Below, piece after piece: positions 24,616-33,249 of a stretch of DNA of 64,000 bases. Below the pieces are notes generated by a model, which was not told the DNA's origin, did no database searches, and saw only the letters and a list, made by a program, of their open reading frames with translations. Position 1 is the first letter of the stretch; each line of letters opens with the position of its first letter. The translations under genes and the position numbers were made by a program. Source of the stretch: Streptoverticillium olivoreticuli subsp. olivoreticuli (GTDB lineage Bacteria > Actinomycetota > Actinomycetes > Streptomycetales > Streptomycetaceae); the NCBI RefSeq assembly GCF_003391135.1, contig NZ_CP031455.1, positions 6,308,001 to 6,372,000 of the forward strand, written 5' to 3'.

Positions 24616-27384
24616 TCAGCCCCGCTGACGTGATCGCGCCACCACCAGCGCCCCGCCATAGAGCGCCAGCACCACAGCCATCAGCCCGTAATACAGCGGC
24701 GGCAACACCGTCATCCCCAGCGCCGGCCCCACCGGAGACACCGGCAACAGCAGACCCAGCACCGCCAGCGCCGACGCCGCCAGCCGGATCGGGCCCGGTG
24801 TCCGGCCCTCGGCCGCCCGGCGGCCCGAGCGGAGCAGCAGCATCACCAGGGCCTGCGTCAGCAGGTTCTCCGTGAACCACCCCGCGTGGAAGGCCGCCTG
24901 GCCCCGCTCGTCGTCGAACGACCGGACGGCCAGCGCCAGCACCCCGAACGTCGTCAGGTCGGCCACCGCGTTCAGCAGCCCGAAGCCGGTCATGAAGCGG
25001 AACAGCGAGCGCGGCCGCAGCACCGCAGGGTGCCGCAGCGCGTACGCTCCGGGCCGGTCGAAGGCCAGGGCCAGTTGCGCGGCGTCGAAGCACAGGTTCT
25101 GCACCAGCACCTGCGCCGGCAGCATCGGCAGGAACGGCAGCAGCAGCCCGGCCGCCAGCATCGCGATGACGTTGCCGAGGTTGGAGGAGAGGGTGATGCG
25201 CAGATAGGCGGCGATGTTGCCGGTGCTGCGCCGCCCGGCGAGGATCGCCCGTTCCAGCGCGGTGAGGTCCTTCGAGGCGAGCACCACGTCGGACGCCTCG
25301 CGCGCCACGTCCACCCCGTCGCGCGGGCAGATCCCGACGTCCGCGGCGTGCAGCGCGGACAGGTCGTTGACCCCGTCGCCGAGGAAGCCGACCGTATGGC
25401 CCCCGCCCTCGCGCAGCGCCCGGACGACCCGGGCCTTGTGCTCGGGCGTGCACCGCGCGAACACCGTCGTACGGGTGGCGAGGCGGGCCAGCTCCAGCGG
25501 GCCGAGCCCGTCGATCCGGTCGGCGGTGACGACCTCGCCGGGCGCGAGGCCCAGCTCGCGGCAGACGCGGGCGGCGGTACCCGGGTGGTCGCCGGTGAGC
25601 ACCTTCACCGTGACGCCGCGGTCCGCGAGGGCGGTGAGCGCCTCGGCGGCGGTGGGCGCGAGCGCGTCGCTGAGGCCGACGAAGCCGAGGAAGGTCAGGT
25701 CGTGCTCGTCGGCCGGGGTGTAGGGCCGCCCCCGCGCGGGCCGTTCCGCGACCGCGACGGCGAGCACCCGCAGCCCGTCGGCGGCCAGCGCGGCGGCGCG
25801 CTCGCCCAGCCGGGCCCGCTCCCCGTCGTCGAGGGGGGAGCCCGCCCGGCGCGTGCAGCGCCGGAGCACTTCCTCCGGCGCGCCCTTGACCACCAGCGTG
25901 TGCACCGCCGTCGGTACGGGACCGCCGGTGAGCGCGCGGACGTTGCCGGGCGTTTCGGTGCCGCCGGGTTCGTAACGGGCCGGGCCGCGTACGACGGCCG
26001 TCGCGACCAGGCGCCCCGGTCCGCACGGCAGCGCGGCGACGCCCTCGACGCTGTCCGCGCCGAGCACCCCGCCGCCGCGCTCCTCGTCCGCGTCGAGGAT
26101 CGCCTCGTCCAGGGCGTCGGGCGCGGGCAGTTCCGCCAGCTGGAGCGTCCACAGGGCGTTGACCGCCGCCCAGTGCAGCACCGCCGGGTCGTCCCGGCCG
26201 TCGCCGTCGACCGCGCAGGTGACGACGGGAGCGTCCTGGGTGAGCGTGCCGGTCTTGTCCACGCACAGCACGTCGACGGCGCCGAGGTCGTGCAGCGCGG
26301 GCAGCCGCCGGACGATGACCTCGCCGCCGCGCGCGAGCAGCGCCGCGCCCCGCGCCAGCGCGGTCGTCACGACGACCGGCAGCATCTCGGGGGTGAGCCC
26401 CACCGCGACCGCCACCGCGAACGGCAGGGTCTCCATGCCGCGCCCGCGCAGCAGGGCACCCGCGATCAGCACGAGCGGGGCGGTGAGCAGCATGAAGCGC
26501 ACGAGCGTCCAGGCGATGCCGTTGACCGACCGGTCGAACGGGCTGGCCGCGGCGGACCGGCGGCGCCATCCGTACGGCTCGCGGTCGCGGTCGGGCAGCG
26601 CGCCCGACAGCACGGTGCCGGCGCCGGTCGCGACCACGACGCCCATGCCGGTGCCGGAGACGATGCTGCTTCCCTGGAAGCAGAGGCCGGCGCGGGCCGG
26701 CTCCGAACCATGCCCGTTATGTACGGATTTGGAGGCCGGCGTCGACTCGCCCGTCAGGGCCGCCTCATGGACCGTCAGGCCCGTCGCCCGCAGCAGCCGC
26801 AGGTCCGCCGGGACCAGGTCGCCCGGCGCGAGCAGGACCACGTCGCCCGGGACGAGCTGGTCGACGGGGAGTTCGCGGGTCAGGGGAGGCGCGTCGGCCG
26901 ACGGCCGCCGCCGGACTGTCGCCGTGGTCGCGATCATGTCGCGCAGCGCCGCGGCGGACCGGTCCGCGCGGTGCTCGCCGGTCGACCGCAGGACGCAGCT
27001 GACCGTGACCAGGATCGCGATCACACAGGACGTGGCCCACGCGGACATGACCGCCGAGACCAGCCCGAGGCAGAGCAGCACGGCGGTGAAGGGGTCGCGC
27101 AGGCTGCGGGCGAACCGCCGCGGCCAGGAGGCCGGGCGGCGCCCGGGGAAGGTGTTCTCGCCGTGGCGCGCGAGCCGTTCCTCGGCCTCCGCCTCCACGA
27201 GCCCGCGCGGTCCGCTGTCCAGCGCGCGCAGGACTTCGAGGGCGCTGCCGTGCTCCCCCGTGTTCTCCCGGGTGTCCTCCTCAGCCGCTGCCCCGCCCGC
27301 GGCAGGGCCCTCAGGCGCCCAGACCACGGAGGCGCCCGGAACCGGCACGCGACCCGGCGGCCGCGCCGGGAACGGCCTCCGCAC
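24616..27384 (-). CDS. mgtA: Magnesium-importing P-type ATPase (MgtA/P3B family)
   Basis: 922 residues if started at ATG 27384; GTG 27348 or 27327 would shorten it by 12 or 19 residues. P-type hallmarks: ALTGES actuator motif, phosphorylation site DKTGTLT, VKGAPEEVL nucleotide site, GDGVNDLSA hinge. GLTPEMLPVVVTTALARGA in the fourth transmembrane region is characteristic of MgtA/MgtB. About ten membrane helices; the last four lie in the C-terminal 200 residues. Its 5' end overlaps the 3' end of an arsR-type gene, so it is translationally coupled to that regulator. Other P3-type substrates cannot be excluded. Confidence 0.88.
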   Translation of the reverse strand: MRRPFPARPPGRVPVPGASVVWAPEGPAAGGAAAEEDTRENTGEHGSALEVLRALDSGPRGLVEAEAEERLARHGENTFPGRRPASWPRRFARSLRDPFTAVLLCLGLVSAVMSAWATSCVIAILVTVSCVLRSTGEHRADRSAAALRDMIATTATVRRRPSADAPPLTRELPVDQLVPGDVVLLAPGDLVPADLRLLRATGLTVHEAALTGESTPASKSVHNGHGSEPARAGLCFQGSSIVSGTGMGVVVATGAGTVLSGALPDRDREPYGWRRRSAAASPFDRSVNGIAWTLVRFMLLTAPLVLIAGALLRGRGMETLPFAVAVAVGLTPEMLPVVVTTALARGAALLARGGEVIVRRLPALHDLGAVDVLCVDKTGTLTQDAPVVTCAVDGDGRDDPAVLHWAAVNALWTLQLAELPAPDALDEAILDADEERGGGVLGADSVEGVAALPCGPGRLVATAVVRGPARYEPGGTETPGNVRALTGGPVPTAVHTLVVKGAPEEVLRRCTRRAGSPLDDGERARLGERAAALAADGLRVLAVAVAERPARGRPYTPADEHDLTFLGFVGLSDALAPTAAEALTALADRGVTVKVLTGDHPGTAARVCRELGLAPGEVVTADRIDGLGPLELARLATRTTVFARCTPEHKARVVRALREGGGHTVGFLGDGVNDLSALHAADVGICPRDGVDVAREASDVVLASKDLTALERAILAGRRSTGNIAAYLRITLSSNLGNVIAMLAAGLLLPFLPMLPAQVLVQNLCFDAAQLALAFDRPGAYALRHPAVLRPRSLFRFMTGFGLLNAVADLTTFGVLALAVRSFDDERGQAAFHAGWFTENLLTQALVMLLLRSGRRAAEGRTPGPIRLAASALAVLGLLLPVSPVGPALGMTVLPPLYYGLMAVVLALYGGALVVARSRQRG

Positions 27385-27763
27385 CGGTCTTGCGGTCGAC
27401 GAGCTGGCCGACCATGAGACGGACGATCGTGACGACGTCGGGGTCGTCCACGAGATAGACCACGCGGCGCCCCTCGCGCCGGGACCGCACCAGCCCCGCG
27501 AGCTTCAGCTTCGCCAGGTGCTGGCTGATCGCGGGGAGCGCCCCGCCCACCCGCTCGGCAAGCCCGCTGACGTCGCTCTCGCCCTGGGACAGGGCCCACA
27601 CGAGATGCAGCCGGGCCGACGAGGCGAGCAGCCCGAACGCCGCGGCGGCCTCCGACAGCACCTCCGTCGAGGGGTCGCCGAAGCCTTCGTCGAGGCTCCC
27701 TTCGAAGCCTCCGACCCTTCCGACTCCTGCGGCCACTGTCGCTCTCCCGTCCTTGTCGGGCAT
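27311..27763 (-). CDS. ArsR-family winged-helix regulator
   Basis: 150 residues. The central winged helix (about 40-110) has LASSARLHLVWALSQGE, the recognition helix LPAISQHLAKLKLAGLV and the wing RREGRRVVYLVDD. An N-terminal glycine-rich extension and a C-terminal basic tail flank it. Family members leave DNA on binding metal. It is upstream of and overlaps the MgtA-type ATPase gene, so it probably controls that operon. No cysteine metal site is evident, so the signal is unknown. Confidence 0.85.
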   Translation of the reverse strand: MPDKDGRATVAAGVGRVGGFEGSLDEGFGDPSTEVLSEAAAAFGLLASSARLHLVWALSQGESDVSGLAERVGGALPAISQHLAKLKLAGLVRSRREGRRVVYLVDDPDVVTIVRLMVGQLVDRKTGAEAVPGAAAGSRAGSGRLRGLGA

Positions 27764-27913
27764 CCGGCGCCCGGCACGACCAGTCTAGGCGGGGCCGCAC
27801 GGACGGACGGGCGGACAGCGCCGCGGGCCGGACCCGCCCGGCGAAAAGGGAGGCATGCCCGCCGGGTCCCCGGGTAGGCGGCGGACGTCAGCAACGGATC
27901 TGGGGAGGACGAC

Positions 27914-28792
27914 GTGACCATCACGGCATCCACGGTTACGACAGAGCGTTCGGCCGCTGTTGCGCGGCGGTTCGAAGCGTCGGTCGGGGGGCTGCCGTTC
28001 ATCGAGGACGCGACGACGGTGGCGCCACGGGACGCCCGCGCGCTGTCCAAGCTCTTCTTCGACCGCCTCACCGAGCTCGAGGAGGGCACCCGCGCGTACC
28101 AGTACGCGCGCAACGCGCTGATCGAGATGAACCTCTCGCTCGTGCGCTTCGCCGCGTCCCGCTTCCGCAGCCGCGGTGACCAGATGGAGGACATCGTCCA
28201 GGTCGGCACCATCGGGCTGATCAAGGCCATCGACCGCTTCGACCTCTCGCGCGAGGTGGAGTTCACGACCTTCGCCGTGCCGTACATCGTCGGTGAGATC
28301 AAACGGCACTTCCGGGACACCAGCTGGTCCGTGCACGTGCCGCGGCGCCTGCAGGAGCTGCGCGTCGAACTGGCCAAGGCCACCGGCGAGCTCTCCCAGG
28401 AGCTGGACCACTCGCCGACCCCCGCCGAGCTGGCCGAGCACCTCGGGATCACCCGGGAAGAGGTCGTCGAGGGCATCGTCGCCAGCAACGGCTACACCGC
28501 CGGCTCCATCGACGTGCCCGTGGACGAGGGCTCCGACCAGGCGGGCACCAGCTACGCCGACCGGCTCGGCGACGTCGACCCGGCCCTGGAGGGCGTGGAG
28601 AACCTCCATGCCCTCAAGCCGCTGGTCGCCGAGTTGAGCGACCGCGAACGGCAGATCCTGCGCATGCGGTTCGGCGGGGAGATGACGCAGTCGGAGATCG
28701 GCGCCGAGCTGGGCATCTCGCAGATGCACGTGTCGCGGCTGCTGTCCCGCATCCTGGGCAGGCTGCGGCTGGGACTGCTTGGCCTGCGCTAG
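27914..28792 (+). CDS. SigB/SigF/SigG-type sigma factor
   Basis: 292 residues, without region 1. Region 2: NLSLVRFAASRFRSRGDQ and QVGTIGLIKAIDRFDL; region 3 entry EIKRHFRDTSWSVHVPRRLQ; region 4 helix-turn-helix TQSEIGAELGISQMHVSRLL. It is clearly paralogous to SigH 18 kb away, with the same junction motifs, but lacks the long N-terminal extension. Start GTG 27914 follows ggggaggac. Streptomyces carries about nine such factors for osmotic, oxidative and developmental stress; I cannot say which one this is. Convergent with an RsbW-like gene 32 bases away. Confidence 0.88.
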   Translation: MTITASTVTTERSAAVARRFEASVGGLPFIEDATTVAPRDARALSKLFFDRLTELEEGTRAYQYARNALIEMNLSLVRFAASRFRSRGDQMEDIVQVGTIGLIKAIDRFDLSREVEFTTFAVPYIVGEIKRHFRDTSWSVHVPRRLQELRVELAKATGELSQELDHSPTPAELAEHLGITREEVVEGIVASNGYTAGSIDVPVDEGSDQAGTSYADRLGDVDPALEGVENLHALKPLVAELSDRERQILRMRFGGEMTQSEIGAELGISQMHVSRLLSRILGRLRLGLLGLR

Positions 28793-28824
28793 GCGTATCG
28801 ATCCGCTCGATCCGCGGCGGCGCC

Positions 28825-29205
28825 TCAGCCGCCGACCGGGAGGACGGGCCGCAGCCAGGTGGCCCGTACGGTCTTGCCCTCCGGCTGCCGGTCCACCACC
28901 TCCAGCCGGTTCGCCAGCCGCTCGACCATGTGCCAGCCGAAGCCGCCGCCACCGGTCAGGTCCGGGGAGCGCGGCTCGGGCGGGCGGGGGCTGGCGTCGG
29001 CGATCTCCACCACCAGCCGCCCCTGCACGGCCCGCACGCACAGCCGCCACCAGCCGCCGGTGTGCCGGATCGCGTTGGCCACCAGCTCGGACACCACGAG
29101 CACGACGGCGTCGAGATCCGCCCACGGGCAGTGCCGGGCCAGGAACTCCGCCGTCGCGTGGCGGGCCCCGGCGGCATCCCCGTACGGAAATTCGATCACG
29201 ACCAT
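28825..29205 (-). CDS. RsbW-like ATP-binding anti-sigma factor / kinase
   Basis: 126 residues from ATG 29205 (MVVIEFPYGD), preceded by agaaggag; an in-frame ATG at 29232 is less likely. HATPase_c_2 fold: N-box VVSELVANAIRHTGG and G-box TGGGGFGWHMVERLANR, followed by a C-terminal strand. This type phosphorylates an anti-anti-sigma partner or binds a sigma factor. Its convergent position next to a B-type sigma gene makes that sigma a candidate partner, though streptomycete genomes hold dozens of such proteins. Confidence 0.82.
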   Translation of the reverse strand: MVVIEFPYGDAAGARHATAEFLARHCPWADLDAVVLVVSELVANAIRHTGGWWRLCVRAVQGRLVVEIADASPRPPEPRSPDLTGGGGFGWHMVERLANRLEVVDRQPEGKTVRATWLRPVLPVGG

Positions 29206-29311
29206 CTGTGCGGCTCCTTCTCTCCTCGTCACGGCGCCTACCCAGGCTTCGCCCGGTCATGACCGAAAAGTGCGCGTCCGATTCCGCGGGCCGTCGCGAC
29301 CGTCGCGCCGG

Positions 29312-29926
29312 CTAGCGCGGCGGCGTCGGGAACCCCTCGGGCGGGCCGGTCGGGAAGCCGTCCGGCGGGCCCGTCGGAAGCGTCGGGAACGGCGGAGGGG
29401 TCACCTCGGGCGGCCGGGTCGCGTCTTCGGGGAAGTGCTCGATCCGCTCCACGACCTTCTCCTTCGCCGGCTTGAACACCGACAGATAGAAGACGCCGAA
29501 ACCCACGCACGCCGCCACGAACACCGTGAGGAAGGCCAGCAGCACCCCCGTGCCCACCAGCGTCCGGGAGTCCCCCGGCGCGAGCGCCGTGGCCCGGTCC
29601 GGCCGTCCCCGCGGATAGCGGACGACGACCGTGTCCCCCTCGACGACCGTCGCCGGGCCGCCCGCCTCCTCGAACCGCGTCACCCGGCCCTCGGGCGTCG
29701 TGAACTCGTAGACGTGGTGCAGCGTCGTCGAGGAGGAGACGTGCGCGCCGTGCCGGCGCCCGCGCGTGGTCGTGGCCGCGTACAGCCGCAGGCAGCGCCC
29801 CCGCACCTCGATGCCGCTGCGCCACGCGGCTCTCAGCCGTCCGATCCGCAGCACCGCCCACACCATTCCCGCGATGCCACCGGCTGCCATCAGCCCCGGC
29901 ACGGCCAGGACGAATACGTCGAACAT
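29312..29926 (-). CDS. DUF3592-like membrane protein
   Basis: 204 residues. Two membrane helices (LAVPGLMAAGGIAGMVWAVL near 7-26 and VGTGVLLAFLTVFVAACVGF near 125-145) bracket a soluble beta domain with VEGDTVVVRYPRGRPDRA, typical of DUF3592. The C-terminus is a proline-rich repeat (PTGPPDGFPTGPPEGFPTPP). Function unknown. Start at ATG 29926 after aacgggagc. Confidence 0.75.
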   Translation of the reverse strand: MFDVFVLAVPGLMAAGGIAGMVWAVLRIGRLRAAWRSGIEVRGRCLRLYAATTTRGRRHGAHVSSSTTLHHVYEFTTPEGRVTRFEEAGGPATVVEGDTVVVRYPRGRPDRATALAPGDSRTLVGTGVLLAFLTVFVAACVGFGVFYLSVFKPAKEKVVERIEHFPEDATRPPEVTPPPFPTLPTGPPDGFPTGPPEGFPTPPR

Positions 29927-30248
29927 GCTCCCGTTACCTTTTCCCGACCCCGCGATACGGACGTGTGTTCCCGTATCCAAGCGGGTCGGGGCCCTGCGCG
30001 CGAGCGACTTGAGTCCCGGTGGGCTGCCCGCCGCCTTTTACGCCACGGGAGTCGGCCCTGCCACCGGTTCGGGGACGGTTCGCCAATCCGTGTACGCGGT
30101 CGGTCCGCGCGCCATGAGTCGGACCCCCGTTGGGCACTGAACGCGGAGACATGACGGACGGCGAGGTCTGGGAGCTGCACGTGGGCGTGGCGAGGGTTGT
30201 CGGAACCGGCTCCGAGGATCGGCTGCGCACCGGGGACGGGGTCCGCGG
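29927..30248. other. Intergenic region before the condensation-carrier-ketosynthase trio
   Basis: 322 bases between divergent genes, about 65-70% GC. I see no clear hexamer pair, operator or small gene. The trio promoter presumably lies here. Short ORFs exist but lack SD and streptomycete codon bias. Confidence 0.35.
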
Positions 30249-31688
30249 ATGCTGATGACCCCCCTCTCCGACTACTACGTGGCCCCCGGCCGGCTCCGGG
30301 AGTGGACGCTGGACGCGGCACCCTTCCACGAGGCGGCGCGGACGGCGGGGAACGCGACGCCCCTGTCGTACAACCAGCAACTGCACCTGAAATTCTTCCT
30401 GAAGCTCATGGAGCGCGGTCTCGGAACACCGGACTGGCTGGGATTCGGGTTCGAGATCCCCGGGCCCCTCGACGCCGAGGCGTTCCGCGAGACGGTGCGC
30501 GCCTGGGCCGAACGGCACGAGACGCTGCGCAGCGGCTTCCGGCTGGAGGGCGGGAAGCCCGAGCGGTTCACCGTCGACAGCCGCGCGGTGTCCGTACGGG
30601 ACGTGGCCCTGGGCGACTTCACGAGCGGCGAGGAGATCTGCGGGTACCTCCAGGAGCGCATCGACGGCGCCGCCGAGGCGTTCCGGCTGCCCAGCTTCGT
30701 GGTGGAGACCGTGGAGCGCGCAGATTCCACCACCGTCGTCGTGGGACTGGACCATGCGCACGCCGACGGGTACTCCGTCGCGATGGCCGTCCAGGAGCTG
30801 CAGGACCTCTACGCCGCGATCGCCACCGGAGAAACGATCGGGCACGACGGCATCGGCAGCTATGTGGATTTCAGCGTCGCGGAGCGCGCCACCGCCGAAC
30901 AGATCGGCGCCGACCACCCCGCCGTCGCGGACTGGGGCCGCTTCGTCGAGAACGCCGGCGGACGGATGCCGCGCTTCCCCCTCGACCTCGGTGTCGCCGA
31001 GGGCGAACTGGTGCCGCACACCATGCTGGACACCTTGCTGGTCGACGCCGCCGAGGCCGACGCGGTCGAGGAGATCTGCCACGCGGCGGACGGCGGCTTC
31101 CTCGCCGGGCTGCTCGCCGCCTTCGCGATCGCCGCCCACCAGCTCACCGGCGCGCGGGTCTACCGGACCGTGATGCCGATGCACACGCGCTCCCGGCCGG
31201 AGTGGGCGCGCTCGATGGGCTGGTTCATCGGGGTGGGCCCGGTCGAGATCGACCTCGGTCCGGCGGGGACGTTCCAGGACGCCGTGCACGGTGCGCACCG
31301 GTCCGCCAGGACGGCGATGCGGCTCACCCGGGTGCCGTTCCTCAGGGTCGTCGAACTCCTCGGCATGGAGCGGGACTTGGAGCGCTCGATGCCCGAGTTC
31401 TTCCCGTTCGTCTCCTTCGCCGACATGCGGGTGTTCCCCGGCGCGGGGCGGTGGACCGAGTGGAACGCCCGGACGCTGTTCCGGATGACCCGCGGCAACA
31501 AGGCCAACATCTGGGTGAACCGCACCCACGACGGAGTGCGGTTCACCGCACGCCATCCCGACACGGAGCTCGCCGGAATCAGCGTCGCCGTTTTCGCCGA
31601 CCGTGTGCGGGACGTGCTCCACAGCGTGGCGAAGACGGGCAACTACGCCTTCGCCGACCCAACGAGTGCCACAGGAGTGACTGCATGA
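30249..31688 (+). CDS. Stand-alone condensation-domain protein
   Basis: 479 residues, one condensation/acyltransferase fold. The active-site motif is DHAHADGYS (near 178-186): the canonical HHxxxDG with the first His changed to Asp and the catalytic second His and DG kept. SYNQQLHLKFF near the N-terminus corresponds to the family's opening motif, and MPMHTRSRPEWARSMGWFIG to the later core motif. It would join an acyl group on a carrier protein to an amine or alcohol. Start ATG 30249 (MLMTPLS); ATG 30255 is equally possible. Its stop overlaps the carrier protein start (ATGA). Confidence 0.82.
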   Translation: MLMTPLSDYYVAPGRLREWTLDAAPFHEAARTAGNATPLSYNQQLHLKFFLKLMERGLGTPDWLGFGFEIPGPLDAEAFRETVRAWAERHETLRSGFRLEGGKPERFTVDSRAVSVRDVALGDFTSGEEICGYLQERIDGAAEAFRLPSFVVETVERADSTTVVVGLDHAHADGYSVAMAVQELQDLYAAIATGETIGHDGIGSYVDFSVAERATAEQIGADHPAVADWGRFVENAGGRMPRFPLDLGVAEGELVPHTMLDTLLVDAAEADAVEEICHAADGGFLAGLLAAFAIAAHQLTGARVYRTVMPMHTRSRPEWARSMGWFIGVGPVEIDLGPAGTFQDAVHGAHRSARTAMRLTRVPFLRVVELLGMERDLERSMPEFFPFVSFADMRVFPGAGRWTEWNARTLFRMTRGNKANIWVNRTHDGVRFTARHPDTELAGISVAVFADRVRDVLHSVAKTGNYAFADPTSATGVTA

Positions 31689-31945
31689 CCCCAGTGCGGG
31701 AGATCGTGGAAGCGATTCTGACGAGCAAGTTCCAGGTGCTTCCCGAGGAGCTGGCGGCCGACGGGACGCTGGCTTCCATGGACCTGGACTCGCTGGCCGT
31801 GATCGAGCTGCTCTACACCCTGGGCAGGGAGCTGGACGTCAAAGTCGGCGAGGACGAGGTGACCTCGCACCACACCCTCCCGCAGCTGGTCGCCCTGCTG
31901 GAGGAGAAGCGCGCGCTGCGGGCGGCGCAGGGAGTGATGCCGTGA
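31685..31945 (+). CDS. Acyl carrier protein
   Basis: 86 residues, a single four-helix carrier domain. The phosphopantetheine serine is in SMDLDSLAVIELLYTLGREL (Ser near residue 38), a good match to the DSL motif. Start overlaps the condensation gene stop (ATGA) and its own stop overlaps the ketosynthase start (GTGA), so the three are made in step. It presumably holds the acyl chain shared by the ketosynthase and the condensation protein. Confidence 0.87.
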   Translation: MTPVREIVEAILTSKFQVLPEELAADGTLASMDLDSLAVIELLYTLGRELDVKVGEDEVTSHHTLPQLVALLEEKRALRAAQGVMP

Positions 31946-33168
31946 CCCGTACCGGGGTCGCCGTGACCGGCCTCGGCATGGTCACCCCGGCCGGGGTCGG
32001 GGCGGAGGCCACCTGGGAGGGCGTGCGCGACGGCCGCCCGGCCGCGTCGCCCGACCCCCGGCTGGCGGGCCTGCCCGTCGACTTCTCCTGCCGCGTCCCG
32101 GGCTTCGACCCCGGGGCGCACCTCGGGCGCCGGGCCCTGTGGCGGACGGACCGCTGCTCCCAACTGGCGGTCGCCGCCGCCCGGGAGGGGGTACGGGACG
32201 CGGGACTCGACCCCGGCGTCTGGGACGCCAGCCGGGTGGCCGTGGTCGTCGGCACCTGCTTCGGCGGTCAGCAAGCGTGCGAGGACGGCCACCGCGACCT
32301 GCTCCGGGACGGGCACGAGGGGGTCTCCCCGGCGCTCGTGCCGAAGATGATCCCCAGCATGCCCGCCGCCGAGGTCTCCATGGACCTGAAGGTCCGCGGG
32401 ATGAGCCTGAGCGTGTCGACGGCGTGCGCCTCGGGCGCCGGCGCCATCGCGCTGGGCCGGGCCCTGCTGCTGTCCGGTGCCTGCGACATCGTGGTCGCCG
32501 GTGGCGCGGACGCGGCCGTCACCCCCCTGATCGCCGTGGGGTTCCAGCGCATGGGCACCCTCTCGGGGCGCCGCGACGACCCGGCCGCGGCCTCCCGTCC
32601 CTTCGACGCCACGCGCGACGGCTTCGTGCTCGGCGAGGCCGCCGCCGTGCTGGTCCTGGAGCGCGCGGACGCCGCCCGGCGGCGCGGCGCGGTGCCGCGC
32701 GCGGTCCTGGCCGGCTGCGGCTCCACGAGCGACGCGTACCACGTCACCGCCCCGCACCCCGAACACCGGGGCGCCGAGGCCGCGTTGCGCGCGGCGCTCG
32801 CCGAGGCGGGCGCCGCGCCCCGGGAGGTGGACCACGTCAACGCGCACGGCACCTCGACCCGGATCAACGACTCCACCGAAGCCGCCCTGCTCGCCCGGGT
32901 CTTCCCGCACGCCCCCAGCGTGACCTCGGCCAAGGGGGCGCTGGGCCACTGCCTGGGCGCGGGCGGCGCGGTGGAGGCGGCCCTCACCGTGCTGACGCTC
33001 CAGCACCGGCTGGTCCCGCCGACGGCCAACCTGGAGACGGCCGACCCGGACTTCGAGCTGGACCTCGTCCACAAGGCCCCGCGCGAGCAGGAGGTCGGCC
33101 TCGCGGTGAGCAACGCGTTCGGCTTCGGCGGCCACAACGAGGTCCTGGCCTTCCGCCCCTGGTCCTGA
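31942..33168 (+). CDS. Beta-ketoacyl-ACP synthase II (KS)
   Basis: 408 residues, FabF-like. Catalytic Cys in VSTACASGAG, His in NAHGTSTRIND and His in KGALGHCLGAGGA form a complete Cys-His-His triad, so decarboxylative condensation is expected. FGFGGHNEVLAF closes the fold. There is no chain-length-factor partner, acyltransferase or ketoreductase gene beside it, unlike type II aromatic PKS clusters. It is followed by a strong terminator. The product of the trio is unknown. Confidence 0.88.
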   Translation: MTRTGVAVTGLGMVTPAGVGAEATWEGVRDGRPAASPDPRLAGLPVDFSCRVPGFDPGAHLGRRALWRTDRCSQLAVAAAREGVRDAGLDPGVWDASRVAVVVGTCFGGQQACEDGHRDLLRDGHEGVSPALVPKMIPSMPAAEVSMDLKVRGMSLSVSTACASGAGAIALGRALLLSGACDIVVAGGADAAVTPLIAVGFQRMGTLSGRRDDPAAASRPFDATRDGFVLGEAAAVLVLERADAARRRGAVPRAVLAGCGSTSDAYHVTAPHPEHRGAEAALRAALAEAGAAPREVDHVNAHGTSTRINDSTEAALLARVFPHAPSVTSAKGALGHCLGAGGAVEAALTVLTLQHRLVPPTANLETADPDFELDLVHKAPREQEVGLAVSNAFGFGGHNEVLAFRPWS

Positions 33169-33181
33169 CCCCGCCCGGAAA

Positions 33182-33234
33182 CGGCCGCACCCGGCCCGCG
33201 GGCTCCCGACGGAGCCGCGGACCGGGTGCGGCCG
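33182..33234. terminator. Bidirectional terminator hairpin
   Basis: CGGCCGCACCCGG (33182-33194) pairs with CCGGGTGCGGCCG (33222-33234), with an inner stem CTCC-cgac-GGAG. It separates the convergent ketosynthase and sodN genes. Confidence 0.75.
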
Positions 33235-33249
33235 CGCGTGAGATACGGG

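Noticed and set aside
30249..33168. Full NRPS or type II PKS cluster
   Set aside because: No adenylation, chain-length factor, ketoreductase or cyclase gene is present on either side.
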